DNA of 64,000 nucleotides from Sphingomonas jeddahensis. GTDB taxonomy: Bacteria > Pseudomonadota > Alphaproteobacteria > Sphingomonadales > Sphingomonadaceae. This document shows, piece after piece, positions 53,117 through 62,302 of the stretch (the first letter of the stretch is position 1; every line of letters starts with the position of its first letter). A program made the position numbers and the translations under genes. The notes beneath the pieces were generated by a model that was given only the letters and a program-made list of their open reading frames with translations, was not told where the DNA came from and searched no databases. The DNA is taken from the NCBI RefSeq assembly GCF_001981525.1, contig NZ_MPSB01000006.1, forward strand, positions 62,001-126,000, written 5' to 3'.

Positions 53117-54223
53117 TCACGCCGCCAGCGCGGCGCCTTCGGTCGCTGCGATCCAGCCGCCGCCGAGTACGCGATCGCCATCGTACAGCACCGCCGCCTG
53201 GCCCGGCGCGACGCCATATTCGGGCGCGTCGAACACCAACTGGTCGCCATGGAGCCGCGCCGGCACCGGCTTGGCCATCGAGCGGACCTTGGCCGTGAGC
53301 GGGCCCTCGAGCGGGCCGAGCACGTTGAGGTCGGCCAATCGCGCGGCGCTCACCGCCAGCGCAGCGCGCGGGCCTACGACGACGCGGCGCGCTTCCGGCT
53401 CCAGGCGCACGACATAGAGCGGCTCGGGCTGGCCGCCGATGTCGAGGCCACGACGCTGGCCGACGGTGTAATGGATGATCCCTTCGTGCCGGCCGAGCGC
53501 ACGGCCCGACAGGTCGACGATCTCGCCGCCGTCGCTCGCTGCGGGGCGAAGCTTCTTCACCAGCCCGGCATAATCGCCATCGGGGACGAAGCAAATGTCC
53601 TGGCTGTCGGGCTTGGCCGCGACGCCGAGGCCCATCTCGGCGGCGATCGCGCGGACGCGATCCTTGGGCATGCCGCCGAGCGGGAAGCGCAGGAAATCGA
53701 GCTGGTCGCGCGTGGTGGCGAACAGGAAATAGCTCTGGTCGCGCGCCGGATCGACCGCCCGGTGCAGTTCCGAACCGTCAGCCCCGATCATGCGACGCAC
53801 GTAATGGCCAGTTGCCAGGCAATCCGCGCCGAGATCGCGGGCGAGCGCGAACAGATCGGTGAACTTCGGCCCCATGTTGCACTGGACGCAGGGGATCGGC
53901 GTGCGGCCGGCGAGATATTCGTCGGCGAAATGGTCGACCACCTGCGCGCGAAAGCTCGATTCGTGATCGAATACGTAATGTGCGATACCCAGCCGGTCGC
54001 ACACCGCGCGCGCATCGCGGATGTCGCGGCCGGCGCAGCAGGCACCCGGCCGAGCGGTCGCCTCGCCATGATCGTACAATTGCAGGGTGACGCCGATCGT
54101 CTCGGCGCCGCTCGCCTTGGCAAGCGCTGCAACGACGGACGAATCGACGCCGCCGGACATGGCGACGACAATGCGGCGGCCGGCGGGGCCGCCGGCCAGC
54201 TGGAAATCAGCGAAATCGGTCAC
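53117..54223 (-). CDS. mnmA: tRNA 2-thiouridine(34) synthase MnmA
   Basis: This 368-residue protein is read from a GTG at 54223. The PP-loop ATP motif is [17 protein letters not shown] catalytic cysteine lies in TPIPCVQCN, the second thiolation Cys in [17 protein letters not shown], and GHYVRR contacts tRNA. It puts sulphur on U34 of tRNAs for Glu, Gln and Lys. The C-terminus has the usual central and beta-barrel domains. It stands alone as an operon. Confidence 0.96.
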   Translation of the reverse strand: MTDFADFQLAGGPAGRRIVVAMSGGVDSSVVAALAKASGAETIGVTLQLYDHGEATARPGACCAGRDIRDARAVCDRLGIAHYVFDHESSFRAQVVDHFADEYLAGRTPIPCVQCNMGPKFTDLFALARDLGADCLATGHYVRRMIGADGSELHRAVDPARDQSYFLFATTRDQLDFLRFPLGGMPKDRVRAIAAEMGLGVAAKPDSQDICFVPDGDYAGLVKKLRPAASDGGEIVDLSGRALGRHEGIIHYTVGQRRGLDIGGQPEPLYVVRLEPEARRVVVGPRAALAVSAARLADLNVLGPLEGPLTAKVRSMAKPVPARLHGDQLVFDAPEYGVAPGQAAVLYDGDRVLGGGWIAATEGAALAA

Positions 54224-54350
54224 GCACCCGCCAATAGCACAAATGACGGTGATCGCGAACGCAACTGCGCCATCGCGGCTTTACCGACCCTTCACTTCAT
54301 GCCGCGTACAAGGACGCTTCCGGACGCATGAATGAGGAACCAGGCGGCGC

Positions 54351-54578
54351 GTGGACTTGAGTTTTGCCCTGTTCGACCGGCGCACACCGGTGGTGGAACT
54401 GCCGAGTGACCTGGCGGTGCTGCTGGTGGAAATGACGGCGCGGCAGGCGGCGTCGCCAACCGCCACAATTTACGCCCGCTCGGCGCGCGTGCGGCTCGAT
54501 TCACCGCTGTTCGCGCCGGTGGATGGGGCATTCAACGGACCGGTGGCGCAAGCGATGATGCAATGGAAGGACGATTGA
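54351..54578 (+). CDS. Small hypothetical protein
   Basis: This 75-residue protein is read from a GTG at 54351, with only a distant GAGGA at 54334-54338. It has no membrane segment, signal or recognised motif; VELPSDLAVLLVEMTARQ is its most ordered-looking part. It lies upstream of sciP on the same strand, 100 bp away. The frame and codon use look coding-like, but the evidence is modest. Confidence 0.45.
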   Translation: MDLSFALFDRRTPVVELPSDLAVLLVEMTARQAASPTATIYARSARVRLDSPLFAPVDGAFNGPVAQAMMQWKDD

Positions 54579-54681
54579 ACACCCTGTTTACCGATGGGCC
54601 GTAAAGGCAGAGGCAGGCGTACCGCCCGCTCAGGATTTGTCAGATGGAAAGGGGGCGCCCGCCCCTAGCCGAGGTTGAATG

Positions 54682-54981
54682 ATGATCGAGAACCAGAAAA
54701 TTCGTCCGGCGCGGGTCATCGGCCCGCTTGGCGAGCCGTTGACGCTCGAATCTCTGCCGCCCCCAAGCACCACGCGATGGGTGGTGAGGCGCAAGGCCGA
54801 AGTGGTCGCTGCCGTGAATGGCGGGCTGTTGACGGTGGACGAGGTGTGCGCCCGCTATGGGCTCACCGTCGAGGAGTTCGCCGGCTGGCAGCGTGCGATC
54901 GACCGCTCCGGCATGCCCGGACTGCGGGTCACGCGCATCCAGCATTACAAGTCGTTGTACGAGCGCCAGCAGAAGTTCTGA
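54682..54981 (+). CDS. sciP: CtrA inhibitor SciP (DUF1153)
   Basis: This 99-residue protein starts at the ATG at 54682, or at the adjacent ATG at 54679. It has the DUF1153 helix-turn-helix region: IGPLGEPLTLESLPPPSTTRWVVRRKAEVVAAVNGG, then GLTVEEFAGWQRAIDRSGM and LRVTRIQHYKS. In Caulobacter, SciP binds CtrA and blocks its activation of cell-cycle and flagellar genes. Its presence supports an alphaproteobacterial origin. An inverted repeat TTTAC-N9-GTAAA lies upstream near 54587. Confidence 0.92.
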   Translation: MIENQKIRPARVIGPLGEPLTLESLPPPSTTRWVVRRKAEVVAAVNGGLLTVDEVCARYGLTVEEFAGWQRAIDRSGMPGLRVTRIQHYKSLYERQQKF

Positions 54982-55078
54982 GGTAGCGGGTTACGCGGGC
55001 GGAACAAACTTCGGCTGTCAAGAGTCTTTTCCCCAGCGCCCGGCCGGTCGGGCCGTTTAACCGCAGGGGAGTAAGTTT

Positions 55079-55336
55079 ATGGGTATCATTCTCTGGTTGA
55101 TCGTCGGCGGCGTGATTGGCTGGCTGGCCAGCATCATTATGCGCACTGACGCCCAGCAGGGCATCTTTCTCAACATCGTCGTTGGCATCGTTGGGGCGTT
55201 CATCGGCGGCCTGGTCGTTTCGGGCGGTTCGATCAACAGTGCGCCGCTGACGCTGACGTCGTTCTTGGTGTCGCTGCTTGGTGCGGTGATCCTGCTCGCG
55301 ATCGTCAACCTGGTCCGTCGCGGCAGCGTGCGCTAA
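55079..55336 (+). CDS. GlsB/YeaQ/YmgE-like small membrane protein
   Basis: This 85-residue protein with three hydrophobic helices (MGIILWLIVGGVIGWLAS; FLNIVVGIVGAFIGGLVV; SFLVSLLGAVILLAIVNLV) matches the GlsB/YeaQ/YmgE transglycosylase-associated family. These small inner-membrane proteins are linked to general or envelope stress. It has its own promoter space and ends before a strong terminator. Confidence 0.88.
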   Translation: MGIILWLIVGGVIGWLASIIMRTDAQQGIFLNIVVGIVGAFIGGLVVSGGSINSAPLTLTSFLVSLLGAVILLAIVNLVRRGSVR

Positions 55337-55362
55337 CACGCACCACCGCCACGACGTGGAAT

Positions 55363-55402
55363 AACGGCCGCTCGGGTGACCGAGCGGCCGTTTTCATTTT
55401 TA
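55363..55402. terminator. Bidirectional intrinsic terminator
   Basis: A 13-bp perfect stem (55363-55375 with 55380-55392) closes a GTGA loop, followed on the plus strand by a T-rich run (TTTTCATTTTT). It lies between the plus-strand GlsB-like gene and the minus-strand SIMPL gene and can end both. Confidence 0.85.
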
Positions 55403-56119
55403 TTTCAGCAGAAAGCGCACAACCACGGTCGCGCTGACTTCGGTTTCGCCGGGCAGCATCTCCGTGGCTGCGTCCGCCTTAACAGCACGGGCGTACAGCA
55501 CTGGCGGACGGGGTTGATCGCCGCGGTTCTCGCCCTGCTCCCCGATCGACACGATACGATCGACGCGCAGGCCGGCGGCCTGAGCGTAGAGTTCGGCACG
55601 GGCGCGGGCGCGCTTCACCGCATCAACTCGCGCTTCGTCGAGCGCTGCCTCGGGCCCGTCGATCGACAATTGCGGGCCATCGATCTGGTTCGCACCAGCC
55701 TTGACCAATGCATCCAGCGCCGCGCCAGTCTTTGCGATGTCCCGGAAGGTGACGGACACGGTGTTGCTTGCCTGATAGCCGGTGATCGCTGGCGGCTGAT
55801 TTTCGGCATAGCGATATTGCGGAGACAGGCCGACGCTGGCGGTGGCGATGTCACGCGGCGCGATGCCCGCGGCGCGAAGCGCCTTGATGACGCTGGCCAT
55901 TCGCGCGGCGTTCTCGGCGGAAGCAGCGGCGGCGGTCGGCGCCTGGGTGACGACGCCGGCGCGCAGCGTCGCGACGTCGGGCACGCGCGAGACTTCGCCC
56001 GTCGCCATCACATCCAGGATTGTCGCATCCGGAAGGATCGGGGTGGCGGGCGCGTTCTGGGCCAGCGCGGGGGTGCCGGCCGCAGCGGCAAGCATCATTG
56101 AGGCGACGAAATAGCGCAT
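55400..56119 (-). CDS. SIMPL domain (DUF541) exported protein
   Basis: This 239-residue protein has a signal peptide (MRYFVASMMLAAAAGTPALAQN). A SIMPL/DUF541 domain follows, from ILDVMATGEVSRVPDVATLRAGV to EVSATVVVRFLLK. It is predicted periplasmic. Family members are linked to envelope stress or oxidative stress in different organisms, without a settled biochemical role. Confidence 0.88.
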   Translation of the reverse strand: MRYFVASMMLAAAAGTPALAQNAPATPILPDATILDVMATGEVSRVPDVATLRAGVVTQAPTAAAASAENAARMASVIKALRAAGIAPRDIATASVGLSPQYRYAENQPPAITGYQASNTVSVTFRDIAKTGAALDALVKAGANQIDGPQLSIDGPEAALDEARVDAVKRARARAELYAQAAGLRVDRIVSIGEQGENRGDQPRPPVLYARAVKADAATEMLPGETEVSATVVVRFLLK

Positions 56120-56331
56120 GCGTGTTTAACTCCGGATAATCGGTTCGTCGCCTCTGGAGCGCCGTTGAACAACATAGGCTGAACGAGCGCCGCTTGTGGC
56201 ATCCTCCTGAATCTGTCATGCAACCAATGGGGGTAACCGGCGCTTGAGCCCGGTGATTTATTCATATAACACAGCTGTGGGTAGAGGCAGCGGGCGGTCA
56301 CCGCATGGTGCCTGAGCGGGATGTAGGGTGC

Positions 56332-57510
56332 ATGAATCACGAAGCCGGCAGTCTGGATGGCGAGACACTGCTGATCGAGGGGCCGGATAATGGCGCGCGG
56401 CGGCGGCGTCGCATCCTCATCATCGCGATCGTCGCGGTGCTGGCGCTGGCACTTGTGGGCTGGTTCCTGCTGCGCGACGGTGAAGCAGCGCCCGCCGCCA
56501 GTTCCGCCGCCAGTCAAGCGCCCAGCGTCACCGTCGTAGTGCCCGGACGTGCCGATGTCGCACGCGCGATCAACGTCAACGGCACGCTTGCCGCGAAGCG
56601 CGAAATGCCGGTCGGCGTGGCGGGCGAGGGCGGCATGGTGACGCGCGTGCTGGTCGAGCCGGGCCAGTGGGTGCGCGAGGGCCAGGTTCTCGCACTGGTC
56701 GATCGGTCGGTGCAGACGCAGACCGCCGCCAGCCTGGCTGCGCAGGTAAATGTCGCGCGGGCGGACCTGACGCTCGCGCAGGCCGAACTGGAGCGAGCGC
56801 AGCAGTTGGTCGGGCGGGGCTTCATCAGCCAGGCGGATGTGCAGCGGCGCATTGCGACGCGCGATGCAGCGGCGGCGCGGGTCAAGGTGGCACAGGCTGC
56901 CTCCTCCGAGCAGCGGGCGCGCAACGGCCGGCTCGACATCCGCGCGCCGGAAGCGGGCCTGGTGCTGACGCGGCAGGTGGAGCCGGGGCAAATCATCAGT
57001 TCCGCTTCGGGCACGCTGTTCCGCATGGCCAAGGGCGGCGAGATGGAGATGCGCGCGCAAATGGCGGAGGACGATCTCGTCACGCTGAAGCCGGGCGCAT
57101 CGGCCACCGTCACCCCGGTCGGCAGCACGCGGAAGTTTGCGGGTCGCGTGTGGCAGGTGTCGCCGGTGATCGATCCGCAGACGCGCCAGGGTATTGCCCG
57201 CATCCAGGTGCCTTACGATCCGGCGCTGCGGCCCGGCGGCTTCGCCTCCGCCAGCATTGTTCGCGGCGACGCCAGTCTGCCCGAATTGCCACAATCGGCG
57301 ATCCTCAGCGACGAAAAGGGCAATTACGTCTATATCGTCAACAAGGATAACGTCGTGCAGCGACGCAACGTGCGGCTCGGCACAGTCAGCGATACGTCCG
57401 TGGCAGTCGCCGACGGCCTGGACGGCACCGAACGCGTGGTGGTGTCGGCGGGTGCTTTCCTCAACCCGGGGCAGAAGATCGCCCCGGTGTTGAGCAAGCC
57501 GGGAGCATGA
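56332..57510 (+). CDS. RND efflux periplasmic adaptor (membrane fusion protein)
   Basis: This 392-residue protein starts at the ATG at 56332 behind TAGGGTGC; a longer frame at 56305 is less likely. After a cytoplasmic start of about 25 residues there is one membrane helix (ILIIAIVAVLALALVGWFLL), then a lipoyl-like beta-barrel hairpin (VLVEPGQWVREGQVLALVD), a coiled coil (about 130-200), and beta-barrel and proximal domains. It links the RND pump to an outer-membrane channel not encoded here. It lies 4 bp upstream of the permease gene. Confidence 0.93.
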   Translation: MNHEAGSLDGETLLIEGPDNGARRRRRILIIAIVAVLALALVGWFLLRDGEAAPAASSAASQAPSVTVVVPGRADVARAINVNGTLAAKREMPVGVAGEGGMVTRVLVEPGQWVREGQVLALVDRSVQTQTAASLAAQVNVARADLTLAQAELERAQQLVGRGFISQADVQRRIATRDAAAARVKVAQAASSEQRARNGRLDIRAPEAGLVLTRQVEPGQIISSASGTLFRMAKGGEMEMRAQMAEDDLVTLKPGASATVTPVGSTRKFAGRVWQVSPVIDPQTRQGIARIQVPYDPALRPGGFASASIVRGDASLPELPQSAILSDEKGNYVYIVNKDNVVQRRNVRLGTVSDTSVAVADGLDGTERVVVSAGAFLNPGQKIAPVLSKPGA

Positions 57511-57514
57511 CGGC

Positions 57515-60500
57515 ATGAACTTCCGCAACATCTCGGCCTGGTCGATCCGGAACCCGGTTCCGGTGATCGTGCTGTTCGTGATCCTGACGGTGGCCGGCAT
57601 CGTCAGCTTCATCCGCATGGACATCAACCGCGAGCCGGACATCGATTTCCCGGCCGTCGCGGTCGAGATTACGCAGCCGGGCGCCGCGCCGAGTGAGCTA
57701 GAAACCCAGATCACGCAGCGCGTCGAGGCGGCGGTGCGCACCGTGGAAGGCGTCGACGAGCTCCAGTCCTTCGTCAGCGAAGGCAATTCCACGACGATGA
57801 TCCAGCTGGACATCGGCACGCCGGTCGATCGTGCGGTGAACGAGGTGCGCGACGCCGTTACCCAGATCCGCTCCAACCTGCCCGAAGGCATATTGGAGCC
57901 GCAGATCAGCCGCGTGAAGATCAACGACGACGATCTCGGCAGCTATTCCGCCTCCGCCACCGACATGACGGTGGAACAGCTCAGCTGGTACATCGACAAT
58001 ACCGTCACCAAGGAATTGCTTTCCGTCGAGGGCATGGGCGGCGTTGAGCGCAACGGCGGGGTCGATCGCGAGATCCGCGTGATCCTCGATCCGGCCAAGC
58101 TCGCCGCTTATGGGCTGACCGCGACGCAGATCAACCAGCAGCTGCGGCAGGTGAACCTCGACGCGGCGGGCGGCCGGGCGGAGATCGCCGGGGCGGAGCA
58201 ATCGGTGCGCGTGCTGGGCAATGCGGACACCGCTTATGCGTTGGGCGAGACCCAGATCATCGCCGGCAACGGGCGCACGATCAAGCTGAACGCAGTCGCG
58301 ACGGTACGTGACCTCTATGCGGAGCAACGATCGGCCGCGTCGGTCGATGGGCGCCCAGTCATCACCTTCGATTTCAAGCGCGCCAAGGGCTATTCGGAAG
58401 TCAGCGTCTTCCGCGAAGCGAAGAAGAAGCTGGAGGAGCTGGAGAAGCGCAATCCGCAGGTGAAGTTCCGGCTGCGCATCGACGGCTCCAAATATGCTGT
58501 CGAGCAATATGAAAGCGCGATCCATGCGATGATCGAGGGCGCAGTGCTCGCGGTGTTCATCGTGTTCCTGTTCCTGCGCGACAAACGGGCAACCTTTATC
58601 TCCGCCCTCGCCATTCCGCTGTCAGCGATTCCCGCCTTCTGGTTCATGGACCTGATGGGTTTTTCGCTGAACAGTATGACGTTGCTGGCGCTGAGCCTGG
58701 TGGCAGGCGTGCTGGTCGATGACGCGATCGTCGAGATCGAGAATATCGTCCGCCACATGCGGATGGGCAAATCGGCCTATCAGGCATCGATCGACGCCGC
58801 GGACGAGATCGGGCTTGCCGTGCTGGCGACCACAATGGCGATCGTCGCGGTGTTCCTGCCCGTCGGCCTGATGCCGGGCGTGTCGGGGCAGTTCTTCAAG
58901 AATTTTGGCCTCACCGTCGTCGTTGCGGTGCTGATGAGCCTTGCCGTGGCGCGCATGATCACGCCGATGATCGCGGCCTATTTCCTGAAATCCGCCGGCC
59001 CCGAATCGCATGGCGAGGGGCGTCTGATGGACGCCTATATGGCGGTGCTGCGCTGGACGATGGATCCGGGCAAGTCGCTGGCGGTGCGTGCGCGCGGCGG
59101 ACTCCGGCGCGTCACGGGCTATCTCTACGACCATCGTATCTGGACGGTGGGCATCGGTGCGCTGGCGTTCCTGCTGACGGTGCTGGGCTTTGCCAGCCTG
59201 CCGATGCAGTTCCAGCCGTCGATCGACCAAGAGCGCTCCGCCGTCACCATCACGATGGCGCCGGGCGCGACGCTGGCGCAGACCGAGGCAACGGTGCACC
59301 GCGTGTACGAGCTGCTGCGCGACGAGCCGGAGGTGGACTCGATCTATACCCGCTCCTTCGTCGGCAATGGCCGCGTGGTCGTGCAGTTCAAGGAAAAGCC
59401 GTCGCTCAACGACCGCATTCGTGCGCTGTTCGGCGGTGACATCGGCGACAAGCGTGAAAAGACATCGACCGAGTTCGAGCGCGCCCTGGCGCCGGAGCTT
59501 GCCAAGATCCCGGACGCGCGGGTGAATTTCCAGTCGCAGTTCGGCTGGGGCGACAACAACCGCGACGTGTCAGTGACGCTGGGTAGCGACGATCCGGTGC
59601 TGCTGCGCCAGACGGCGGACAAGATCGTGGCGGAAATGGGCGGGGTGCCGGGCTTGCTCGCGCCGCGCATCGCCGGCGATCTCAACCGGCCTGAAATCGT
59701 CATCAAGCCGCGGCTCAACCTCGCGGCCGATCTGGGCGTGACGACCAGCGCGCTGTCCAGTGCGATTCGCATCGCGACTTTGGGCGATATCGACCAGAAC
59801 AGCGCGCGCTTCTCGCTTAACGATCGACAGATCCCGATCCGCGTCGCGCTGGAACAATCGTCGCGCACCAGCATGGCGACGATCCGCAACCTGCCGGTGC
59901 AGACGCAGAACGGCGGGTCGGTGCCGCTGTCGGTGGTGGCGGAGATCGGCTTCGGTTCGGGCCCAACCAAGATCAACCGGCTGAACCAACAACGCCAGCT
60001 GACGATCGGCGCTGATCTGTCGCCGGGGCTGATCCTCTCCAATGCAATGCAGCAGGTGAACCAGCTGCCGTCGATGAAGAACCTGCCCATCGGCGTGCAG
60101 AAGATGAGCGTCGGCCAGGCCAAGTGGCAGATGGAGATGCTGATCAACTTCGTCATCGCGGTGATCGCAGGCGTGTTCCTCGTCTTTTCGGTGCTGGTGC
60201 TGCTGTACCGCCGGTTGCTGCCGCCGCTGGTCAACATGGGGTCGCTGCTGCTCGCGCCGTTGGGCGGCGTCCTGGCGCTGATGATCACCGGGCATCCGCT
60301 GTCGATGCCGGTGTTTATCGGGCTGCTGATGCTGCTCGGCATCGTCGCCAAGAATTCGATCCTGCTGATCGATTTCGCACTGGAGGAGATGAACCAGGGT
60401 GTGCCGATCTACGACGCGGTGGTCGATGCTGGGCACAAGCGTGCGCAGCCGATCGTGATGACCACGGTGGCGATGGTCGCCGGCATGGTGCCGACCGCAC

Positions 60501-60781
60501 TAGCGCTGACCGGCGACGGCGCATGGCGCGCGCCGATGGGCATCGTGGTGATCGGCGGTCTGATCGTCTCCACCTTGCTGACGCTGCTGATCGTGCCGGC
60601 CTCGTTCAGCCTGTCGGTCGGGATCGAGCGGCGTATCGGCCCGTGGCTCGGGCGCAAGCTGCTGACCTATCAGCCGGGCGACGACGAGACGCCGCTGATC
60701 GACCACAAGCCCGGCGGCGGCCCGCTGCCGGCGCCGCATGGCCGCATCGGCTATCGTGACGGTGACGCGCCGGCCGAGTGA
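57515..60781 (+). CDS. RND efflux transporter permease
   Basis: This is a 1088-residue protein of RND length, with twelve transmembrane helices and two large periplasmic loops. Helix IV carries LVAGVLVDDAIVEIENIVRHM, the DD proton-relay pair. It resembles AcrB/MexF-type hydrophobe or amphiphile exporters. The C-terminus has a proline- and acid-rich tail. No TetR or LysR gene is beside the pair, so its regulator must be elsewhere. Substrate unknown. Confidence 0.94.
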   Translation: MNFRNISAWSIRNPVPVIVLFVILTVAGIVSFIRMDINREPDIDFPAVAVEITQPGAAPSELETQITQRVEAAVRTVEGVDELQSFVSEGNSTTMIQLDIGTPVDRAVNEVRDAVTQIRSNLPEGILEPQISRVKINDDDLGSYSASATDMTVEQLSWYIDNTVTKELLSVEGMGGVERNGGVDREIRVILDPAKLAAYGLTATQINQQLRQVNLDAAGGRAEIAGAEQSVRVLGNADTAYALGETQIIAGNGRTIKLNAVATVRDLYAEQRSAASVDGRPVITFDFKRAKGYSEVSVFREAKKKLEELEKRNPQVKFRLRIDGSKYAVEQYESAIHAMIEGAVLAVFIVFLFLRDKRATFISALAIPLSAIPAFWFMDLMGFSLNSMTLLALSLVAGVLVDDAIVEIENIVRHMRMGKSAYQASIDAADEIGLAVLATTMAIVAVFLPVGLMPGVSGQFFKNFGLTVVVAVLMSLAVARMITPMIAAYFLKSAGPESHGEGRLMDAYMAVLRWTMDPGKSLAVRARGGLRRVTGYLYDHRIWTVGIGALAFLLTVLGFASLPMQFQPSIDQERSAVTITMAPGATLAQTEATVHRVYELLRDEPEVDSIYTRSFVGNGRVVVQFKEKPSLNDRIRALFGGDIGDKREKTSTEFERALAPELAKIPDARVNFQSQFGWGDNNRDVSVTLGSDDPVLLRQTADKIVAEMGGVPGLLAPRIAGDLNRPEIVIKPRLNLAADLGVTTSALSSAIRIATLGDIDQNSARFSLNDRQIPIRVALEQSSRTSMATIRNLPVQTQNGGSVPLSVVAEIGFGSGPTKINRLNQQRQLTIGADLSPGLILSNAMQQVNQLPSMKNLPIGVQKMSVGQAKWQMEMLINFVIAVIAGVFLVFSVLVLLYRRLLPPLVNMGSLLLAPLGGVLALMITGHPLSMPVFIGLLMLLGIVAKNSILLIDFALEEMNQGVPIYDAVVDAGHKRAQPIVMTTVAMVAGMVPTALALTGDGAWRAPMGIVVIGGLIVSTLLTLLIVPASFSLSVGIERRIGPWLGRKLLTYQPGDDETPLIDHKPGGGPLPAPHGRIGYRDGDAPAE

Positions 60782-60805
60782 GCGGGCGTTGCAATGAACT
60801 CTTGA

Positions 60806-60829
60806 ACAATCCCCCTTCTGGGGGATTGT
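60806..60829. repeat. Perfect 10-bp hairpin between the RND operon and the DUF445 gene
   Basis: ACAATCCCCC (60806-60815) and GGGGGATTGT (60820-60829) close a TTCT loop. The stem ends 7 bases before the DUF445 start at 60837. No T-run follows, so it is either a weak terminator of the RND pair or a translational control element. Confidence 0.75.
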
Positions 60830-60836
60830 GCGAGGC

Positions 60837-62102
60837 ATGATGCCCCTCGCGCTGCGGCGCCCATCGCGAATTCCTGTGCCGGCGGGGCTGGTGCGCATGC
60901 GCCTGATCGCCACCGGCATGCTGGTGGCGATGGCGGTGGCGTTCCTCGTCGCGCGGGGGCTTGAGGCGAACCACCCGGGGTGGGGCTTCGTGCGCGCCTT
61001 TGCCGAGGCGGCGATGGTCGGCGGGCTGGCGGATTGGTTCGCGGTGACGGCGCTGTTCCGCCATCCGTTGGCGCTGCCGATCCCGCACACTGCGATCATC
61101 CCGCGTAACAAGGATCGCATCGGCGACCAGCTTGCGGTGTTCCTGCGCGATTACTTCCTGATCCCCGTGGTGGTCGCGCGGCGGATGCGGCGGATGGACG
61201 TGGCCAGCGTTGCCGGCCGCTGGCTCGCCAATCCCTCCGCCGGCAGCAAGCGGGTGACGCGCGGCGCGTCGCGGCTGGCGGTGGAGGTGCTCCAGGCGCT
61301 CGACCAGGAGCGGCTGGGCGGCATGGTGCGCGGCGCGATGGTGCAGCAGGTGCGCCGCATCGAGCTGTCGCCGCTGATCGGCCGTGCGTTGGAGGCGGCG
61401 ATGGCGGAGAACCGCCACCAGCCGATCCTGGACGGCATCGTGCGCTGGGCGGGGCGCGTACTCGACAGCAACCAGCAGCTGATCCGCAACATGGTGCACG
61501 AACGCGCCGGCAGCATCCTGCGCTGGACCGGGCTGGACGAGACGATCGCCACCAAGATCATCGACGGGCTCGACAAGATGCTGGTCGACATGGCGGAACA
61601 GCCCGACCACCCGCTGCGCACCAAGGCGGAGGAAGGGCTAGCGACGCTCGCGCGCGATCTCCAGCACAAGCCGGAGATGCGCGAGCGGGTGGAATCGCTC
61701 AAGCTTGCCTTACTCGAGAACCCGGCGATGCAAAGCTGGATCAACGGCTTGTGGGAACAGGCGCGCCACGCCATGCTGCGGGCCGCACGAGATCCCGAGC
61801 GGCTGCTGGCGGGTGGCATGGGCGAGATGCTGCGCCAGCTCGGCCACACGCTGGAACGTGACGCGCGGCTGCGCAATACGCTCAATCGCTATGTGCGGCG
61901 CGTCGCGGTGGGGACGGCAGCGGATTATGGCGACGTGATCGTCGGTCTGGTCTCCGAAACGGTGCGCGGCTGGGACGCGCAGACCATCACCCAGCGGCTG
62001 GAACATGCGGTGGGCAAGGACCTGCAGTTCATCCGCATCAACGGCACTTTAGTGGGCGGCATGGTGGGGCTGGCGATCCATGCGGTGGACGTGGCGTTGT
62101 AA
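60837..62102 (+). CDS. DUF445 family membrane protein
   Basis: This 421-residue protein starts at the ATG at 60837 behind GCGAGGC; an ATG follows immediately at 60840. One hydrophobic segment (about 27-45) is followed by the conserved AFAEAAMVGGLADWFAVTALFRHPLALPIPHTAIIPRNKDRIGDQL. A long helical region and a C-terminal hydrophobic segment close the protein. DUF445 (YjiN-like) proteins are widespread inner-membrane proteins of unknown function. Confidence 0.88.
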   Translation: MMPLALRRPSRIPVPAGLVRMRLIATGMLVAMAVAFLVARGLEANHPGWGFVRAFAEAAMVGGLADWFAVTALFRHPLALPIPHTAIIPRNKDRIGDQLAVFLRDYFLIPVVVARRMRRMDVASVAGRWLANPSAGSKRVTRGASRLAVEVLQALDQERLGGMVRGAMVQQVRRIELSPLIGRALEAAMAENRHQPILDGIVRWAGRVLDSNQQLIRNMVHERAGSILRWTGLDETIATKIIDGLDKMLVDMAEQPDHPLRTKAEEGLATLARDLQHKPEMRERVESLKLALLENPAMQSWINGLWEQARHAMLRAARDPERLLAGGMGEMLRQLGHTLERDARLRNTLNRYVRRVAVGTAADYGDVIVGLVSETVRGWDAQTITQRLEHAVGKDLQFIRINGTLVGGMVGLAIHAVDVAL

Positions 62103-62120
62103 GGCTTTGACAGGCTTTCA

Positions 62121-62199
62121 CCGTTCGCCCTGAGCTTGTCGAAGGGCTGCCTTGCGTTGCGAGGAAGGGCAGGGCTTCGACAGGCTCAGCCCGACCGGG
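62121..62199. repeat. REP-like palindrome pair (CTGAGCTTGTCGAAG family)
   Basis: CCGTTCGCCCTGAGCTTGTC at 62121 and the inverted arm CTTCGACAGGCTCAGCCC ending near 62192 lie in the gap between DUF445 and the MlaE gene. Confidence 0.8.
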
Positions 62200-62302
62200 G
62201 AGCGCCTTAGTCGTGCAGCCACCTTCTGAACGAGCGTGCAACAACCGGACGCGCTGTACGTTCGTCTTGCCGAGATGCGGGGATTCCCGCAAAGGGTGGG
62301 GA

